A stretch of 64,000 nt of DNA from SZUA-547 sp963669315 (GTDB lineage: Bacteria > Pseudomonadota > Alphaproteobacteria > Rhodobacterales > Rhodobacteraceae): NCBI GenBank assembly GCA_963669315.1, contig OY770021.1, positions 62,001 through 126,000 of the forward strand. The letters are read 5' to 3'. The position numbers and the translations under genes are program-made. The notes under the pieces were generated by a model. It was not told the origin of the DNA. It saw nothing but the letters and a program-made list of their open reading frames with translations, and made no database searches. This document shows positions 27,906 through 38,105 of the stretch, in pieces (position 1 is the first letter of the stretch; the number at the start of each line of letters is the position of its first letter).

Positions 27906-28520
27906 TTACACGCCCTGCCCGGGCTTCACGTCTTTCAACTCAACCGAGTCGGCCCGGTCGCGATAGATCTGGGTCAGGATATCCTGCCGTTTAATGTTCG
28001 GACGGTGTCGCATGGTCAGGACGATCGCGCCGACCATGGCGACGAACAGGATCAGGCCGGACAGCTGGAACAGCAGGAAGTAGTCCTCATAGATCAGCCG
28101 TCCCAGCGCCGCTGTGTTGTGCACATCCTCTGGCGCGGGCGCGACGGCGGCGCGCGCCTCCGGCGCCGCGTCGGCGAAGACCCAAACGCTGAGAACGGCC
28201 GTCAGCTCCAGCAGCAGGATCAGACCGATCAGGGCGCCCATCGGCAGATGATCGGCCATGGTGCTTTTCAGCGCGGCGAAATCGACGTCCAGCATCATCA
28301 CGACGAACAGGAACAGCACCATGACCGCGCCGACATAGACGATGATCAGCAGCATCGCGACGAACTCTGCGCCCAGCAGCACGAACAACCCCGCCGCCGA
28401 GAAGAAAGTCAGGATCAGCCATAGCACTGAGTGCACCGGGTTGCGCGCCAGCACGACCATAAGGCCGGAGGCGATCGCGACCCCGGCGAAGAGATAGAAG
28501 GCGTAGGCGGTCAGCGCCAT
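27906..28520 (-). CDS. nuoJ: NADH-quinone oxidoreductase subunit J
   Basis: 204 residues, five TM helices. NPVHSVLWLILTFFSAAGLF and EFVAMLLIIVYVGAVMVLFLF (pi-bulge TM3) are diagnostic. 174 bases separate it from nuoI; this is the widest gap in the operon and holds the small ORF described separately. Confidence 0.97.
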   Translation of the reverse strand: MALTAYAFYLFAGVAIASGLMVVLARNPVHSVLWLILTFFSAAGLFVLLGAEFVAMLLIIVYVGAVMVLFLFVVMMLDVDFAALKSTMADHLPMGALIGLILLLELTAVLSVWVFADAAPEARAAVAPAPEDVHNTAALGRLIYEDYFLLFQLSGLILFVAMVGAIVLTMRHRPNIKRQDILTQIYRDRADSVELKDVKPGQGV

Positions 28521-28547
28521 TAGTTCAGTTCCTCACAAACGCGGGCA

Positions 28548-28695
28548 TCATTTTCTGCCGCGCCATCCCAGCCAAACGCATATTCCTAGTATCACTACAA
28601 CAGTGATCAAAGCCTCCAGCCTTACGCCTTCGGGCAGCGGCGAAGGATGAAAGTAAGGTACGCTGCGAAACTCGGTTATGAGCGCGATCCTTCAT
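28548..28695 (-). pseudogene. Probable small single-TM protein between nuoI and nuoJ, frameshifted by one base
   Basis: After the nuoI stop the same frame runs 47 sense codons to a TGA at 28548-28550. It encodes an N-terminal polar part (ITEFRSVPYFHPSPLPEG) and one strong TM helix (ALITVVVILGICVWLGW) ending in RGRK. No start codon exists in that frame, but an ATG overlaps the nuoI stop as TGATG (28693-28695). Removing one C of the CC at 28689-28690 (plus strand) joins ATG-AAG-ATC to this frame and gives a 48-residue protein. Paracoccus nqo clusters are known to hold unidentified reading frames among the subunit genes. No homologue is recognised; existence is an inference. Confidence 0.5.
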
Positions 28696-29189
28696 CACCT
28701 GTACGGAGCGTCCAGTTCGATGTTGCGGGCGATCTCTCGCTCCCATCGTTCGCCGTTCTGAAGCAGCTTCTCCTTGTTGTAGAACAGCTCCTCACGGGTT
28801 TCGGTGGCGAATTCAAAGTTCGGCCCTTCGACGATCGCATCCACCGGGCAGGCCTCCTGACAGAAGCCGCAATAGATGCATTTCGTCATATCGATGTCAT
28901 AGCGGGTGGTGCGGCGCGAACCGTCCTCGCGTGGCTCCGCTTCGATGGTGATGGCCTGCGCCGGGCAGATTGCCTCACACAGTTTGCAGGCGATGCAGCG
29001 CTCCTCGCCATTTGGATAGCGGCGCAGCGCATGCTCGCCCCGGAAACGCGGGCTAAGCGGCCCTTTCTCAAACGGATAGTTCACGGTCGCCTTGGGCTTG
29101 AAGAAGTACTTCATGCCCAGCCGGAACCCGCCGATGAAATCCTTCAGCAGGAAGTAGCGGACCGCCTTGTCCATCGGGATGCCCAGCAT
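28695..29189 (-). CDS. nuoI: NADH-quinone oxidoreductase subunit I
   Basis: 164 residues from MLGIPMDKAVRYF, one base after nuoH ends. It binds the two [4Fe-4S] clusters N6a and N6b: CIACKLCEAICPAQAI and CIYCGFCQEACPVDAIVEGPN. The longer frame to 29237 is antisense-derived and rejected. Confidence 0.98.
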   Translation of the reverse strand: MLGIPMDKAVRYFLLKDFIGGFRLGMKYFFKPKATVNYPFEKGPLSPRFRGEHALRRYPNGEERCIACKLCEAICPAQAITIEAEPREDGSRRTTRYDIDMTKCIYCGFCQEACPVDAIVEGPNFEFATETREELFYNKEKLLQNGERWEREIARNIELDAPYR

Positions 29190-29190
29190 C

Positions 29191-30225
29191 TCAGCCCCCC
29201 ACCGCTTGCATCGCCGACCACGGCGCGATATCGCCAAATTTCATGACGGCGGCCGTGATCACCACCCATCCCATCGAGAGCGGCAGGAAAACTTTCCAGC
29301 CCAGCCGCATCAACTGGTCATAGCGATAGCGAGGCACGATGGCCTTCACCATTGCGAACATGAAGAACATCGCGAACATCTTCAGGATCATCCAGAAAAT
29401 GCCGTCCGGGATCCCCGTGATCGGCGACAGCCAGCCGCCGAAGAACAGGATCGAGGTCATCGCGCACATGATGACGATGTTCATGTACTCGCCGATCATG
29501 AACAGCAGATACGGGGTTGAGGAGTATTCGACCTGATAGCCCGCCACCAGCTCCGACTCCGCTTCCGGCAGATCGAAGGGCGGACGGTTGGTCTCGGCCA
29601 GCGCCGAGACGAAAAACAGCACCAGCATCGGAAAATGCGGCAGCCAGTACCAGCCCCAGAACCCGCCCCAGCGGTCCTGCGCACGCACGATGTCGGAAAT
29701 GTTCAGCGAGCCGACGGTGATCAACACGCACACGATGATGAATCCGATCGAGACCTCGTAGGAGACCATCTGCGCCGCTGAACGCAGCCCGCCGAGGAAG
29801 GGGTATTTCGAGTTCGACGCCCAGCCGCCCATGATCACGCCATAGACGCCGAGCGACGAGATCGCGAAGATATACAGGATGCCGACATTCAAGTCGGCGA
29901 TCACCCAGCCGTCGGCGAACGGAATGACCACCCAACCGATGCAGGCCAGCACGAAGGTGATCAGCGGCGCGAGCAGGAAGACAGGCTTGTCCACACCCGC
30001 CGGGATCACGATCTCCTTGACCATGAACTTCAGGAAATCGGCGAAGGATTGCAGCAGGCCGAACGGCCCGACCACGTTGGGGCCGCGGCGCAGCTGAACC
30101 GCCGCCCAGACCTTGCGGTCCACGTAGAGCAGGAAGGCGAGGCTGACGAGCAAACCAACCGTCACCGCCAGGCATTGCGCCAGAATGATCACGAAGATCC
30201 CGAGATTGGTGTCGAAGAAGTCCAT
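29191..30225 (-). CDS. nuoH: NADH-quinone oxidoreductase subunit H
   Basis: 344 residues, eight TM helices. RKVWAAVQLRRGPNVVGPFG, ETNRPPFDLPEAESELVAG and VPRYRYDQLMRLGWKVFLP are diagnostic and line the quinone chamber. 3 bases after nuoG. Confidence 0.98.
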   Translation of the reverse strand: MDFFDTNLGIFVIILAQCLAVTVGLLVSLAFLLYVDRKVWAAVQLRRGPNVVGPFGLLQSFADFLKFMVKEIVIPAGVDKPVFLLAPLITFVLACIGWVVIPFADGWVIADLNVGILYIFAISSLGVYGVIMGGWASNSKYPFLGGLRSAAQMVSYEVSIGFIIVCVLITVGSLNISDIVRAQDRWGGFWGWYWLPHFPMLVLFFVSALAETNRPPFDLPEAESELVAGYQVEYSSTPYLLFMIGEYMNIVIMCAMTSILFFGGWLSPITGIPDGIFWMILKMFAMFFMFAMVKAIVPRYRYDQLMRLGWKVFLPLSMGWVVITAAVMKFGDIAPWSAMQAVGG

Positions 30226-30228
30226 GCC

Positions 30229-32250
30229 CTACTCCGCCGCCACTTGTTGAGATCGTTCGGCCCGAAGGCGCGAAAGCTCGGCCATTGTCTGGCTGGCGCG
30301 CGCGATTGGGTTGGTCAGATAGAAATCGCTGACTGCATTCACGAATGGCGCATCGCTGATCTCGCCCTCTGGCTCCAGCTTCCACTCGTTCTCAGGGACC
30401 ACATCAAGCTGGGCCAGAGAGGCATGCGCCTCATACAATTCCACGCGCAACTGCGCCAGCGAGTCGAACGGCAAGATCGCCCCGCAAGCCTCTGACAAGG
30501 CGCGGATAATCGCCCAGTCTTCGCGCGCCTCTCCCGGTGGGAATCCGGCCCGACTGGCCATTTGGGGGCGGCCCTCCGTATTGACGTATGTCCCGGATTG
30601 CTCGGTATAGGCGGCGCCCGGCAGGATCACGTCCGCCCGATGCGCGCCAGCGTCGCCATGGCTGCCGTGATAGATGACGAACTTGCCGTCCAGCCGTCCC
30701 ATGTAGATGTCGTCAGCGCCCAGAAGGTAGACCGCCTCGGCGTCCTCCAGCGCCGCGTTCACGCCGCCCTCGGTCGCAAAGCCGATATCCAGCGCCCCGA
30801 CGCGGGAGGCCGCGGTATGGAGCGTCAGGAAGCCGCTTTCGGTGATCTCGGCCAGTATTTGCGACAGGGCGAGGACAGCGCCGCCATCAGGACGGGTCAG
30901 CGCGCCCTGCCCCACGATGACCAGGCTGGGATAATCCTTGATCATCTCCGCGCCTTGCTCGACGATCCCGGCCAGATGCTCCGGTTTGTCGCCGACATGC
31001 ATGACGTCATAGGTCAGGTCGGCGCCCGCGCCCACGAGGCCGATCTCCGCCCCCGCCAGCCACGCCTTTCGCAGCCGCGCGTTCAGGACGGGAGCCTCCA
31101 ATCGCGGATTGGTCCCGACCAGCATGATACGACGGGCGTCGTCGATATCCTCGATCTTGGCGGTCCCGACATAGGCCGAGCGGTTTTCGGAGGGAAGCGC
31201 GGCGCCGTCGATACGGCATTCGGCCTTACCATCAAGCGCTTCCGTTAGTTTCTTCAGCGCCCACAGCGCCTCGACAGACGCCAGATCACCGCCCAATGAC
31301 GCCAGCTTCTTGCCTTTCAGCGCATCAGCAGCGGCTTCCAGCGCTTCGGCCCAGCTCGCCGGGCGCAACTTGCCATTCTCACGCACATACGGCCGGTCCA
31401 GCCGCTGACGGCGCAGGCCGTCGACCACATGGCGCGTTTTGTCGGAGATCCACTCCTCATTCACGCCGTCATGATTGCGGGGCAGGATGCGCATCACCTC
31501 ACGCCCGCGAGCGTCAAGCCGGATGTTCGAGCCGAGCGCGTCCATAACGTCGATGCTCTCGGTCTTTTTCAGCTCCCACGGCCGGGCGGTGAAAGCGTAG
31601 GGCCGGTTGGTCAGCGCGCCCACCGGGCAAAGATCGACGACGTTGCCTTGAAGCTCTGAGGTCAGCGCCTGATTGAGATAGGAGGTGATCTCCGCGTCCT
31701 CTCCCCGCCCGGTCTGGCCCATTTCGGAAACGCCAGCGACCTCGGTGATGAATCGCACGCAACGGGTGCAGGAGATGCAGCGCGTCATATGCGTCTTGAC
31801 CAGCGGACCCAGCGCCAGATCGTCGACAGCCCGTTTCGGCTCGCGGAAGCGAGAGAAATCAACGCCATAGGCCATGGCCTGATCCTGCAGGTCGCACTCG
31901 CCGCCCTGGTCGCAAATCGGGCAGTCCAGCGGGTGGTTGATCAGCAGGAACTCCATCACGCCCTCGCGGGCCTTCTTGACCATCGGCGACTTGGTCTTGA
32001 TCTCCGGCGGCGCGCCTTCCGGCCCCGGCCGCAGGTCGCGCACCTGCATGGCGCAGGAGGCGGCGGGTTTCGGCGGCCCGCCCACGACCTCCACCAGACA
32101 CATGCGGCAATTCCCGGCGATCGACAGGCGCTCGTGATAGCAAAAACGCGGGATCTCGACCCCGGCCTGCTCACAGGCCTGAATCAGCGTCAACGCCGGA
32201 TCGACCTCGATCTGCTGGCCGTCGATGATGATGGGGCGAAGGTCGCTCAT
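30229..32250 (-). CDS. nuoG: NADH-quinone oxidoreductase subunit G
   Basis: 673 residues. The N-terminal iron-sulfur region carries [2Fe-2S] ligands in CYHERLSIAGNCRMCLVEV, then HPLDCPICDQGGECDLQD (His and Cys ligands), CISCTRCVRFITE and CPVGALTN. The large C-terminal part is a catalytically inactive molybdopterin-oxidoreductase domain. Length is normal for alphaproteobacteria. Confidence 0.98.
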   Translation of the reverse strand: MSDLRPIIIDGQQIEVDPALTLIQACEQAGVEIPRFCYHERLSIAGNCRMCLVEVVGGPPKPAASCAMQVRDLRPGPEGAPPEIKTKSPMVKKAREGVMEFLLINHPLDCPICDQGGECDLQDQAMAYGVDFSRFREPKRAVDDLALGPLVKTHMTRCISCTRCVRFITEVAGVSEMGQTGRGEDAEITSYLNQALTSELQGNVVDLCPVGALTNRPYAFTARPWELKKTESIDVMDALGSNIRLDARGREVMRILPRNHDGVNEEWISDKTRHVVDGLRRQRLDRPYVRENGKLRPASWAEALEAAADALKGKKLASLGGDLASVEALWALKKLTEALDGKAECRIDGAALPSENRSAYVGTAKIEDIDDARRIMLVGTNPRLEAPVLNARLRKAWLAGAEIGLVGAGADLTYDVMHVGDKPEHLAGIVEQGAEMIKDYPSLVIVGQGALTRPDGGAVLALSQILAEITESGFLTLHTAASRVGALDIGFATEGGVNAALEDAEAVYLLGADDIYMGRLDGKFVIYHGSHGDAGAHRADVILPGAAYTEQSGTYVNTEGRPQMASRAGFPPGEAREDWAIIRALSEACGAILPFDSLAQLRVELYEAHASLAQLDVVPENEWKLEPEGEISDAPFVNAVSDFYLTNPIARASQTMAELSRLRAERSQQVAAE

Positions 32251-32259
32251 CTCATTTCC

Positions 32260-32748
32260 TCACGCGCAGCGCTGTTCGCGCCATTGGGCGACGTTGGGCA
32301 AGTTTTCCCATCCGAAAGCGTGTTCGGTCGGGCCGTTCTCTCGCAGATCGTCCAACCGGGCGATGGCCTCGTCCAGCGTTGGGATCTCACCCGGCGCGAT
32401 GCGCCACATGACCAGATAGCTGGCCTCATGCGCCTCGAACCACTCGGCGCGGCGGGCGTAGACGAATTTGTGGACCGTGTTCCAGACGTAGCCCTCCAGC
32501 GCCTCCGCGCTCTCCCACACCGAGAAATTGGGGATCAGCAGCGGGTCGCCCTTGATCGCGACGCCGGTCGAATTGCCGCTTTCATCCTTGAACCGCCAGA
32601 CAAAGCCCGGCATCCGCTCCGCCGCCAAATTCACGCGTTCGAGATTGGCGACGAAATCCGCGATCCGGGGATCATCCACCGGATATTTCAGCCGCGCCAC
32701 GTTGAACTGGGCGAGGTGATGGCCGGACATGTCGATATTCAGACCCAT
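32260..32748 (-). CDS. DUF3291 domain protein inserted in the nuo operon
   Basis: 162 residues from MGLNIDMSGHHLAQFNVARL; the longer frame to 33006 is antisense to nuoF and rejected. The N-terminal HHLAQFNVARLKYPVDDPRIADFV and the Trp/Phe-rich core (PGFVWRFKDESGNSTG, LIPNFSVWESAEALEGYVWN, ARRAEWF) fit the DUF3291 family, which has a dimeric alpha-beta barrel fold like antibiotic-biosynthesis monooxygenases. No function is proven. It sits 5 bases after nuoF and 9 before nuoG, so it is expressed with Complex I. Confidence 0.87.
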   Translation of the reverse strand: MGLNIDMSGHHLAQFNVARLKYPVDDPRIADFVANLERVNLAAERMPGFVWRFKDESGNSTGVAIKGDPLLIPNFSVWESAEALEGYVWNTVHKFVYARRAEWFEAHEASYLVMWRIAPGEIPTLDEAIARLDDLRENGPTEHAFGWENLPNVAQWREQRCA

Positions 32749-32753
32749 CCACC

Positions 32754-34049
<1,296 letters not shown>

Positions 34050-34053
34050 CGTG

Positions 34054-34287
34054 CTACTCCCCTTCCCGGATCGCGCGCCATGCGCGGACCAGCGTGAACA
34101 GCGCCCAGCCCAGCGCGATCAGGCAGGCGCCGTCCAGCGCCAGGGCCAGCTCCACCGGCAGGCCCATCGCGCCGCCGATGGCGCTGAGGCCCATCCATGC
34201 GAGGAAGGCGACCAGAATCACGATGCTGGCGCGGCGCGCGGTCTGGCGGAGTTCGGCTTCTCGGTCGGGCGTCGCCATTGAGGTCAT
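34054..34287 (-). CDS. DUF5337 small membrane protein of the nuo operon
   Basis: 77 residues. A charged N-terminus (DREAELRQTARRAS) is followed by two TM helices (IVILVAFLAWMGLSAIGGAMG and ALALDGACLIALGWALFTLV). This is the DUF5337 protein found between nuoE and nuoF in Rhodobacteraceae. The start overlaps the nuoE stop as ATGA. Position suggests a role in Complex I assembly or stability; none is demonstrated. Confidence 0.85.
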   Translation of the reverse strand: MTSMATPDREAELRQTARRASIVILVAFLAWMGLSAIGGAMGLPVELALALDGACLIALGWALFTLVRAWRAIREGE

Positions 34288-34973
34288 CCTTCCGCCTCAT
34301 CGCCGGTGATGCGGGCCACGGTGTCGCCCTTGGCCGTCGCCAGCGCGACCGAAGCGTTGGCGGGATTCTTGTCCGCCTCCCACTCGGTCAGAGTAGTGAG
34401 GCCGGAGAGCGGCTCGGCGGCGTAGCGGCCGTTCTGCGGACCGGGGGTAGGCGCCTCGCCGTTCGCGAATTTGTCGAGGATGCCCGCGAAGGTCTCGGCG
34501 GTCAGATCCTCAAAGTAGTCCTTGCCGATCTGCGCCATCGGCGCGTTCGAGCAGGCGCCAAGGCATTCGACCTCTTCCCAGCTGAACTTGCCGTCGGCGG
34601 AAATTTCGTGCGCGTTCGGCGCGATCTTGTCCTTACAGACCGCGATCAGGTCCTCCGCCCCGCAGATCATGCAACTGGTGGTGCCGCACACCTGCACATG
34701 GGCGACGGAGCCAACGGGTTGCATCTGAAACATGAAGTAGAATGACGTGACCTCAAGCACCCGGATCGGGGCCATGTCGAGCATCTTGGCGACGGCCTCG
34801 ATCATTGGTCTGGAGACCCAGCCCTCTTGCTCCTGCCCGCGCCACAGCAGCGGAATGACGGCGGAGGCCTGCCGCCCCTCCGGGTATTTGGCGATTTGGC
34901 TTTCCGCCCAGGCGAGGTTGCCGGGCGTGAACGCGAAGCTCTCAGGCTGGGTATGGTGGAGACGGCGGAGCAT
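34284..34973 (-). CDS. nuoE: NADH-quinone oxidoreductase subunit E
   Basis: 229 residues. Thioredoxin-fold subunit with the N1a [2Fe-2S] ligands in QVCGTTSCMICGAEDL and ECLGACSNAPM. A C-terminal extension of about 70 residues beyond the core, rich in Pro/Ala/Glu, is typical of alphaproteobacteria. Start overlaps the nuoD stop by one base. Confidence 0.97.
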   Translation of the reverse strand: MLRRLHHTQPESFAFTPGNLAWAESQIAKYPEGRQASAVIPLLWRGQEQEGWVSRPMIEAVAKMLDMAPIRVLEVTSFYFMFQMQPVGSVAHVQVCGTTSCMICGAEDLIAVCKDKIAPNAHEISADGKFSWEEVECLGACSNAPMAQIGKDYFEDLTAETFAGILDKFANGEAPTPGPQNGRYAAEPLSGLTTLTEWEADKNPANASVALATAKGDTVARITGDEAEG

Positions 34974-36181
34974 TAGCGATCAATCTCCCCAAACACGACA
35001 TCCAGCGAGCCGATAATCGCTGACACATCGGCCAGTTGGTGGCCCTTGCTCAGATGATCCATCGCAGCCAGATGCGGATATCCCGGCGCCCGGATCTTGG
35101 CGCGATAGGGTTTGTTGGACCCGTCGCTGACCAGATAGACGCCAAACTCGCCCTTGGGCGCCTCGACCGCGGCGTAGACCTCGCCCGCGGGCACGTGGAA
35201 CCCCTCGGTATAGAGCTTGAAGTGGTGGATCAGCGCCTCCATTGAGGTCTTCATGTCGCCCCGCTTGGGTGGGCTGAGCTTGCCCCGCGCCATCACCGGG
35301 TCGCCCTTGTTCTGGTCCAGCTTCTCAAGGCACTGGCGCATGATCTTCAGGCTCTCGCGCATCTCCTCCATCCGGCAGAGATAGCGGTCATAACAGTCGC
35401 CGTTCTTGCCGATGGGAATCTGGAACTCCATTTCGGAGTAGCATTCATAAGGCTGCGAGCGGCGGAGATCCCACGCCATGCCTGACCCGCGCACCATCAC
35501 GCCTGAGAACCCATAGGCGAGCGCGTCGCCCACCGGCACGATGGCGATGTCGACGTTGCGCTGCTTGAAGATGCGGTTGTCGGTCAACAGCCCCTCAAGG
35601 TCGTCGAGCACCTGCGGGAATTCCTCGGTCCACTGCCAAATGTCGTCGCAGAGCTCGGGCGGCAGGTCCTGATGCACCCCGCCAGGACGGAAATAGGCGG
35701 CGTGGAGCCGCGCCCCGCAGGCGCGCTCATAGAACACCATCAGCTTCTCGCGCTCTTCGAACCCCCAAAGCGGCGGGGTCAGCGCGCCCACATCCATCGC
35801 CTGCGTGGTGACGTTCAGCAGGTGGTTCAGGATGCGGCCGATCTCGGAATAAAGCACCCGGACCAGTTGGCCGCGATAGGGCACCTCGGTCCCGGTCAGC
35901 TTTTCGATCGCCAGGCACCAGGCGTGCTCCTGATTCATCGGGGCGACATAGTCCAGCCGGTCGAAATACGGAAGGTTCTGCAGGTAGGTGCGGCTCTCCA
36001 TCAGCTTTTCGGTGCCGCGATGCAAAAGGCCGATATGCGGGTCAGCGCGCTCGACCAGCTCTCCGTCCAGCTCCAGCACCATGCGCAAAACACCGTGGGC
36101 AGCCGGGTGTTGCGGCCCGAAGTTGATGTTGAAATTGCGAATCCGCTGTTCGTCCTTGGGCGGCGTGATCGACGGGTCCAT
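34973..36181 (-). CDS. nuoD: NADH-quinone oxidoreductase subunit D
   Basis: 402 residues. 49-kDa subunit of the quinone site. NFGPQHPAAHGVLRMVLELDGE carries the conserved quinone-site His; HIGLLHRGTEKLMESRTY and the C-terminal IIGSLDVVFGEIDR are diagnostic. Start overlaps the nuoC stop by one base. Confidence 0.98.
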   Translation of the reverse strand: MDPSITPPKDEQRIRNFNINFGPQHPAAHGVLRMVLELDGELVERADPHIGLLHRGTEKLMESRTYLQNLPYFDRLDYVAPMNQEHAWCLAIEKLTGTEVPYRGQLVRVLYSEIGRILNHLLNVTTQAMDVGALTPPLWGFEEREKLMVFYERACGARLHAAYFRPGGVHQDLPPELCDDIWQWTEEFPQVLDDLEGLLTDNRIFKQRNVDIAIVPVGDALAYGFSGVMVRGSGMAWDLRRSQPYECYSEMEFQIPIGKNGDCYDRYLCRMEEMRESLKIMRQCLEKLDQNKGDPVMARGKLSPPKRGDMKTSMEALIHHFKLYTEGFHVPAGEVYAAVEAPKGEFGVYLVSDGSNKPYRAKIRAPGYPHLAAMDHLSKGHQLADVSAIIGSLDVVFGEIDR

Positions 36182-36789
36182 TACGACTCCCCCCCGGCCT
36201 TGGCGTCGCCCGGCAGGATGTATTCGGCGCCTTCCCAGGGGCTCATGAAATCGAACTGGCGATAATCCTGAACCAGCTTCACAGGCTCATAGACGACGCG
36301 CTTCCGCTCTTCGTCATAGCGCAGCTCGACGTATCCGGTGGTCGGGAAATCCTTGCGCAGCGGATGACCGCGGAAACCATAGTCGGTCAGGATGCGGCGA
36401 AGGTCGGGATGGCCGGAGAACATCACGCCGTACATGTCGAACACCTCGCGCTCAAACCAATCGGCCGAGGGGTGCACGTCTGTGATCGAAGGAACGATTT
36501 CCTCCTCGCGCACGGCAAGCTTAATGCGCACGCGCATGTTCTGCCGCATCGACAGGAAATGGTAGACGACCTCAAAGCGCTGCTCACGCTCGGGATAGTC
36601 GACGCCGCATATGTCGATCAGGGTCTGAAACTGGCACCCGGAATTGTCGCGCAGAAAGTTGGTCAACTCCACGATCCGCTCGATCTTGGCGAAGATCGTA
36701 AGCTCATCATGCGCGACGGAGAGCGACAGCACCGCATCCGGTTGCTGAAACTCAATCAGTTCGCTCAGATCAAGGAGCGCCTCGTTCAT
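36181..36789 (-). CDS. nuoC: NADH-quinone oxidoreductase subunit C
   Basis: 202 residues from MNEALLDLSELIE; longer frames upstream lack similarity. Family signature ERFEVVYHFLSMRQNMRVRIK-type strand, then ADWFEREVFDMYGVMFSGHP and RRILTDYGFRGHPLRKDFP. 38 bases after nuoB. Confidence 0.97.
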   Translation of the reverse strand: MNEALLDLSELIEFQQPDAVLSLSVAHDELTIFAKIERIVELTNFLRDNSGCQFQTLIDICGVDYPEREQRFEVVYHFLSMRQNMRVRIKLAVREEEIVPSITDVHPSADWFEREVFDMYGVMFSGHPDLRRILTDYGFRGHPLRKDFPTTGYVELRYDEERKRVVYEPVKLVQDYRQFDFMSPWEGAEYILPGDAKAGGES

Positions 36790-36827
36790 GTCTCGGCCTC
36801 TGTCCCGCCATCCCGCAGCCGCCCGCC

Positions 36828-37361
36828 TTAGCGGACCAGCGTGCCGGTCCTCCGGATTTTTTTTTGAAGCTGCAGGATGCCGTAGAGCAGCGCTTCGGCC
36901 GTCGGCGGGCATCCCGGAACGTAGATATCGACAGGCACGATTCGATCGCAACCGCGCACCACCGAATAGCTGTAGTGATAGTAGCCCCCGCCATTGGCGC
37001 AGGAGCCCATGGAAATGACGTAGCGCGGCTCGGGCATCTGATCGTAGACCTTGCGCAGCGCCGGGGCCATCTTGTTGGTCAGCGTGCCGGCCACGATCAT
37101 TACGTCCGACTGACGCGGGCTGGCGCGGGGGGCAAACCCAAACCGCTCAGCGTCATAGCGCGGCATGGCGACATGCATCATCTCGACGGCGCAGCAGGCC
37201 AGCCCAAAGGTCATCCAGAACAGCGAGCCGGTGCGGCCCCAATTGACCAAATCCTCCGCCGTGGTCAGCAGATAGCCCTTATCCGCCAGCTCCGCCGAGA
37301 TGTTCGAGGCGAGAACGTCCTTGTCGGCGCCCGCCTGGTTGAGATCGCCGCTTACTCCCAT
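36828..37361 (-). CDS. nuoB: NADH-quinone oxidoreductase subunit B
   Basis: 177 residues. Holds cluster N2: FGLACCAVEMMHV (tandem Cys), SMGSCANGGGYYHY and YVPGCPPTAEALLYG. The ATG at 37361 overlaps the end of nuoA by 10 bases; another start at 37382 is possible. Confidence 0.97.
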   Translation of the reverse strand: MGVSGDLNQAGADKDVLASNISAELADKGYLLTTAEDLVNWGRTGSLFWMTFGLACCAVEMMHVAMPRYDAERFGFAPRASPRQSDVMIVAGTLTNKMAPALRKVYDQMPEPRYVISMGSCANGGGYYHYSYSVVRGCDRIVPVDIYVPGCPPTAEALLYGILQLQKKIRRTGTLVR

Positions 37362-37717
37362 TCCAGGGCCCCCTTCTTCCATTCATAGGCGAAGCCCACG
37401 GTCAGGATGCCGAGAAAGATCATCATCGACCAGAACCCTAGATCGCTCAGGTCGCCGAACGCAGCCGCCCATGGGAACAGGAACGCGACCTCGAGGTCGA
37501 ATATGATGAACAGGATAGCGACAAGGTAGAAGCGCACGTCGAACTTCATTCGCGAGTCATCGAACGCGTTGAAACCGCATTCATAGATCGAGTTCTTTTC
37601 AGGGTCCGGACGGCGCACGGCCAGCACCGCGGCGGCCAGCATCAGCACCAGACCCAAGGCGGTTGCGAGGCCGAGGAAGATCAGGATCGGAAGGTACTCT
37701 CGCAGCAGCTCGTCCAT
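37352..37717 (-). CDS. nuoA: NADH-quinone oxidoreductase subunit A
   Basis: 121 residues, three TM helices. Diagnostic YECGFNAFDDSRMKFDVRFY contains the loop Cys exposed in deactive Complex I, and FLVAILFIIFDLEVAFLFPW-type TM2 with the conserved Asp/Glu. First gene of the operon. The nuo promoter must lie in 37718-37909, where I see no clear consensus. Confidence 0.97.
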   Translation of the reverse strand: MDELLREYLPILIFLGLATALGLVLMLAAAVLAVRRPDPEKNSIYECGFNAFDDSRMKFDVRFYLVAILFIIFDLEVAFLFPWAAAFGDLSDLGFWSMMIFLGILTVGFAYEWKKGALEWE

Positions 37718-37909
37718 CCTCTTCTCCCTTCGGCGAAACCGGGTGAAAAACCCTGCCCGCTTGATCGAACATTCTGTCGCAGTTGTCTACCTTTACGGCG
37801 AGGAACGGGTCAATGGCCTCCGCCCCCATCGCGTCGGAAACCAAGGCGTTGAGCCAAGATGCTGAACTACGTGCCGTTGGAATGTGAATGAAAGGGCGGA
37901 TATCAGCGA

Positions 37910-37986
37910 TGGCGCGGTTGACGGGGCTCGAACCCGCGACCTCCGGCGTGACAGGCCGGCACTCTAACCAACTGAGCTACAACCGC
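37910..37986 (-). tRNA. tRNA-Asp (anticodon GTC), copy 1
   Basis: 77 bases including an encoded CCA. The acceptor stem GCGGTTG pairs with CAACCGC, the anticodon loop is CTGTCAC, and the T-arm GCGGGTTCGAGCCCCGT is intact. It reads on the minus strand. Confidence 0.97.
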
Positions 37987-38028
37987 AAATCGCGATATCC
38001 AGCAGCCATCTTTTGGAGTTCTCGGCGG

Positions 38029-38105
38029 TGGCGCGGTTGACGGGGCTCGAACCCGCGACCTCCGGCGTGACAGGCCGGCACTCTAACCAACTGAGCTACA
38101 ACCGC
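38029..38105 (-). tRNA. tRNA-Asp (anticodon GTC), copy 2
   Basis: Base-for-base identical to copy 1 over all 77 positions including CCA. The copies are spaced 119 bases apart and their flanks differ. Confidence 0.97.
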
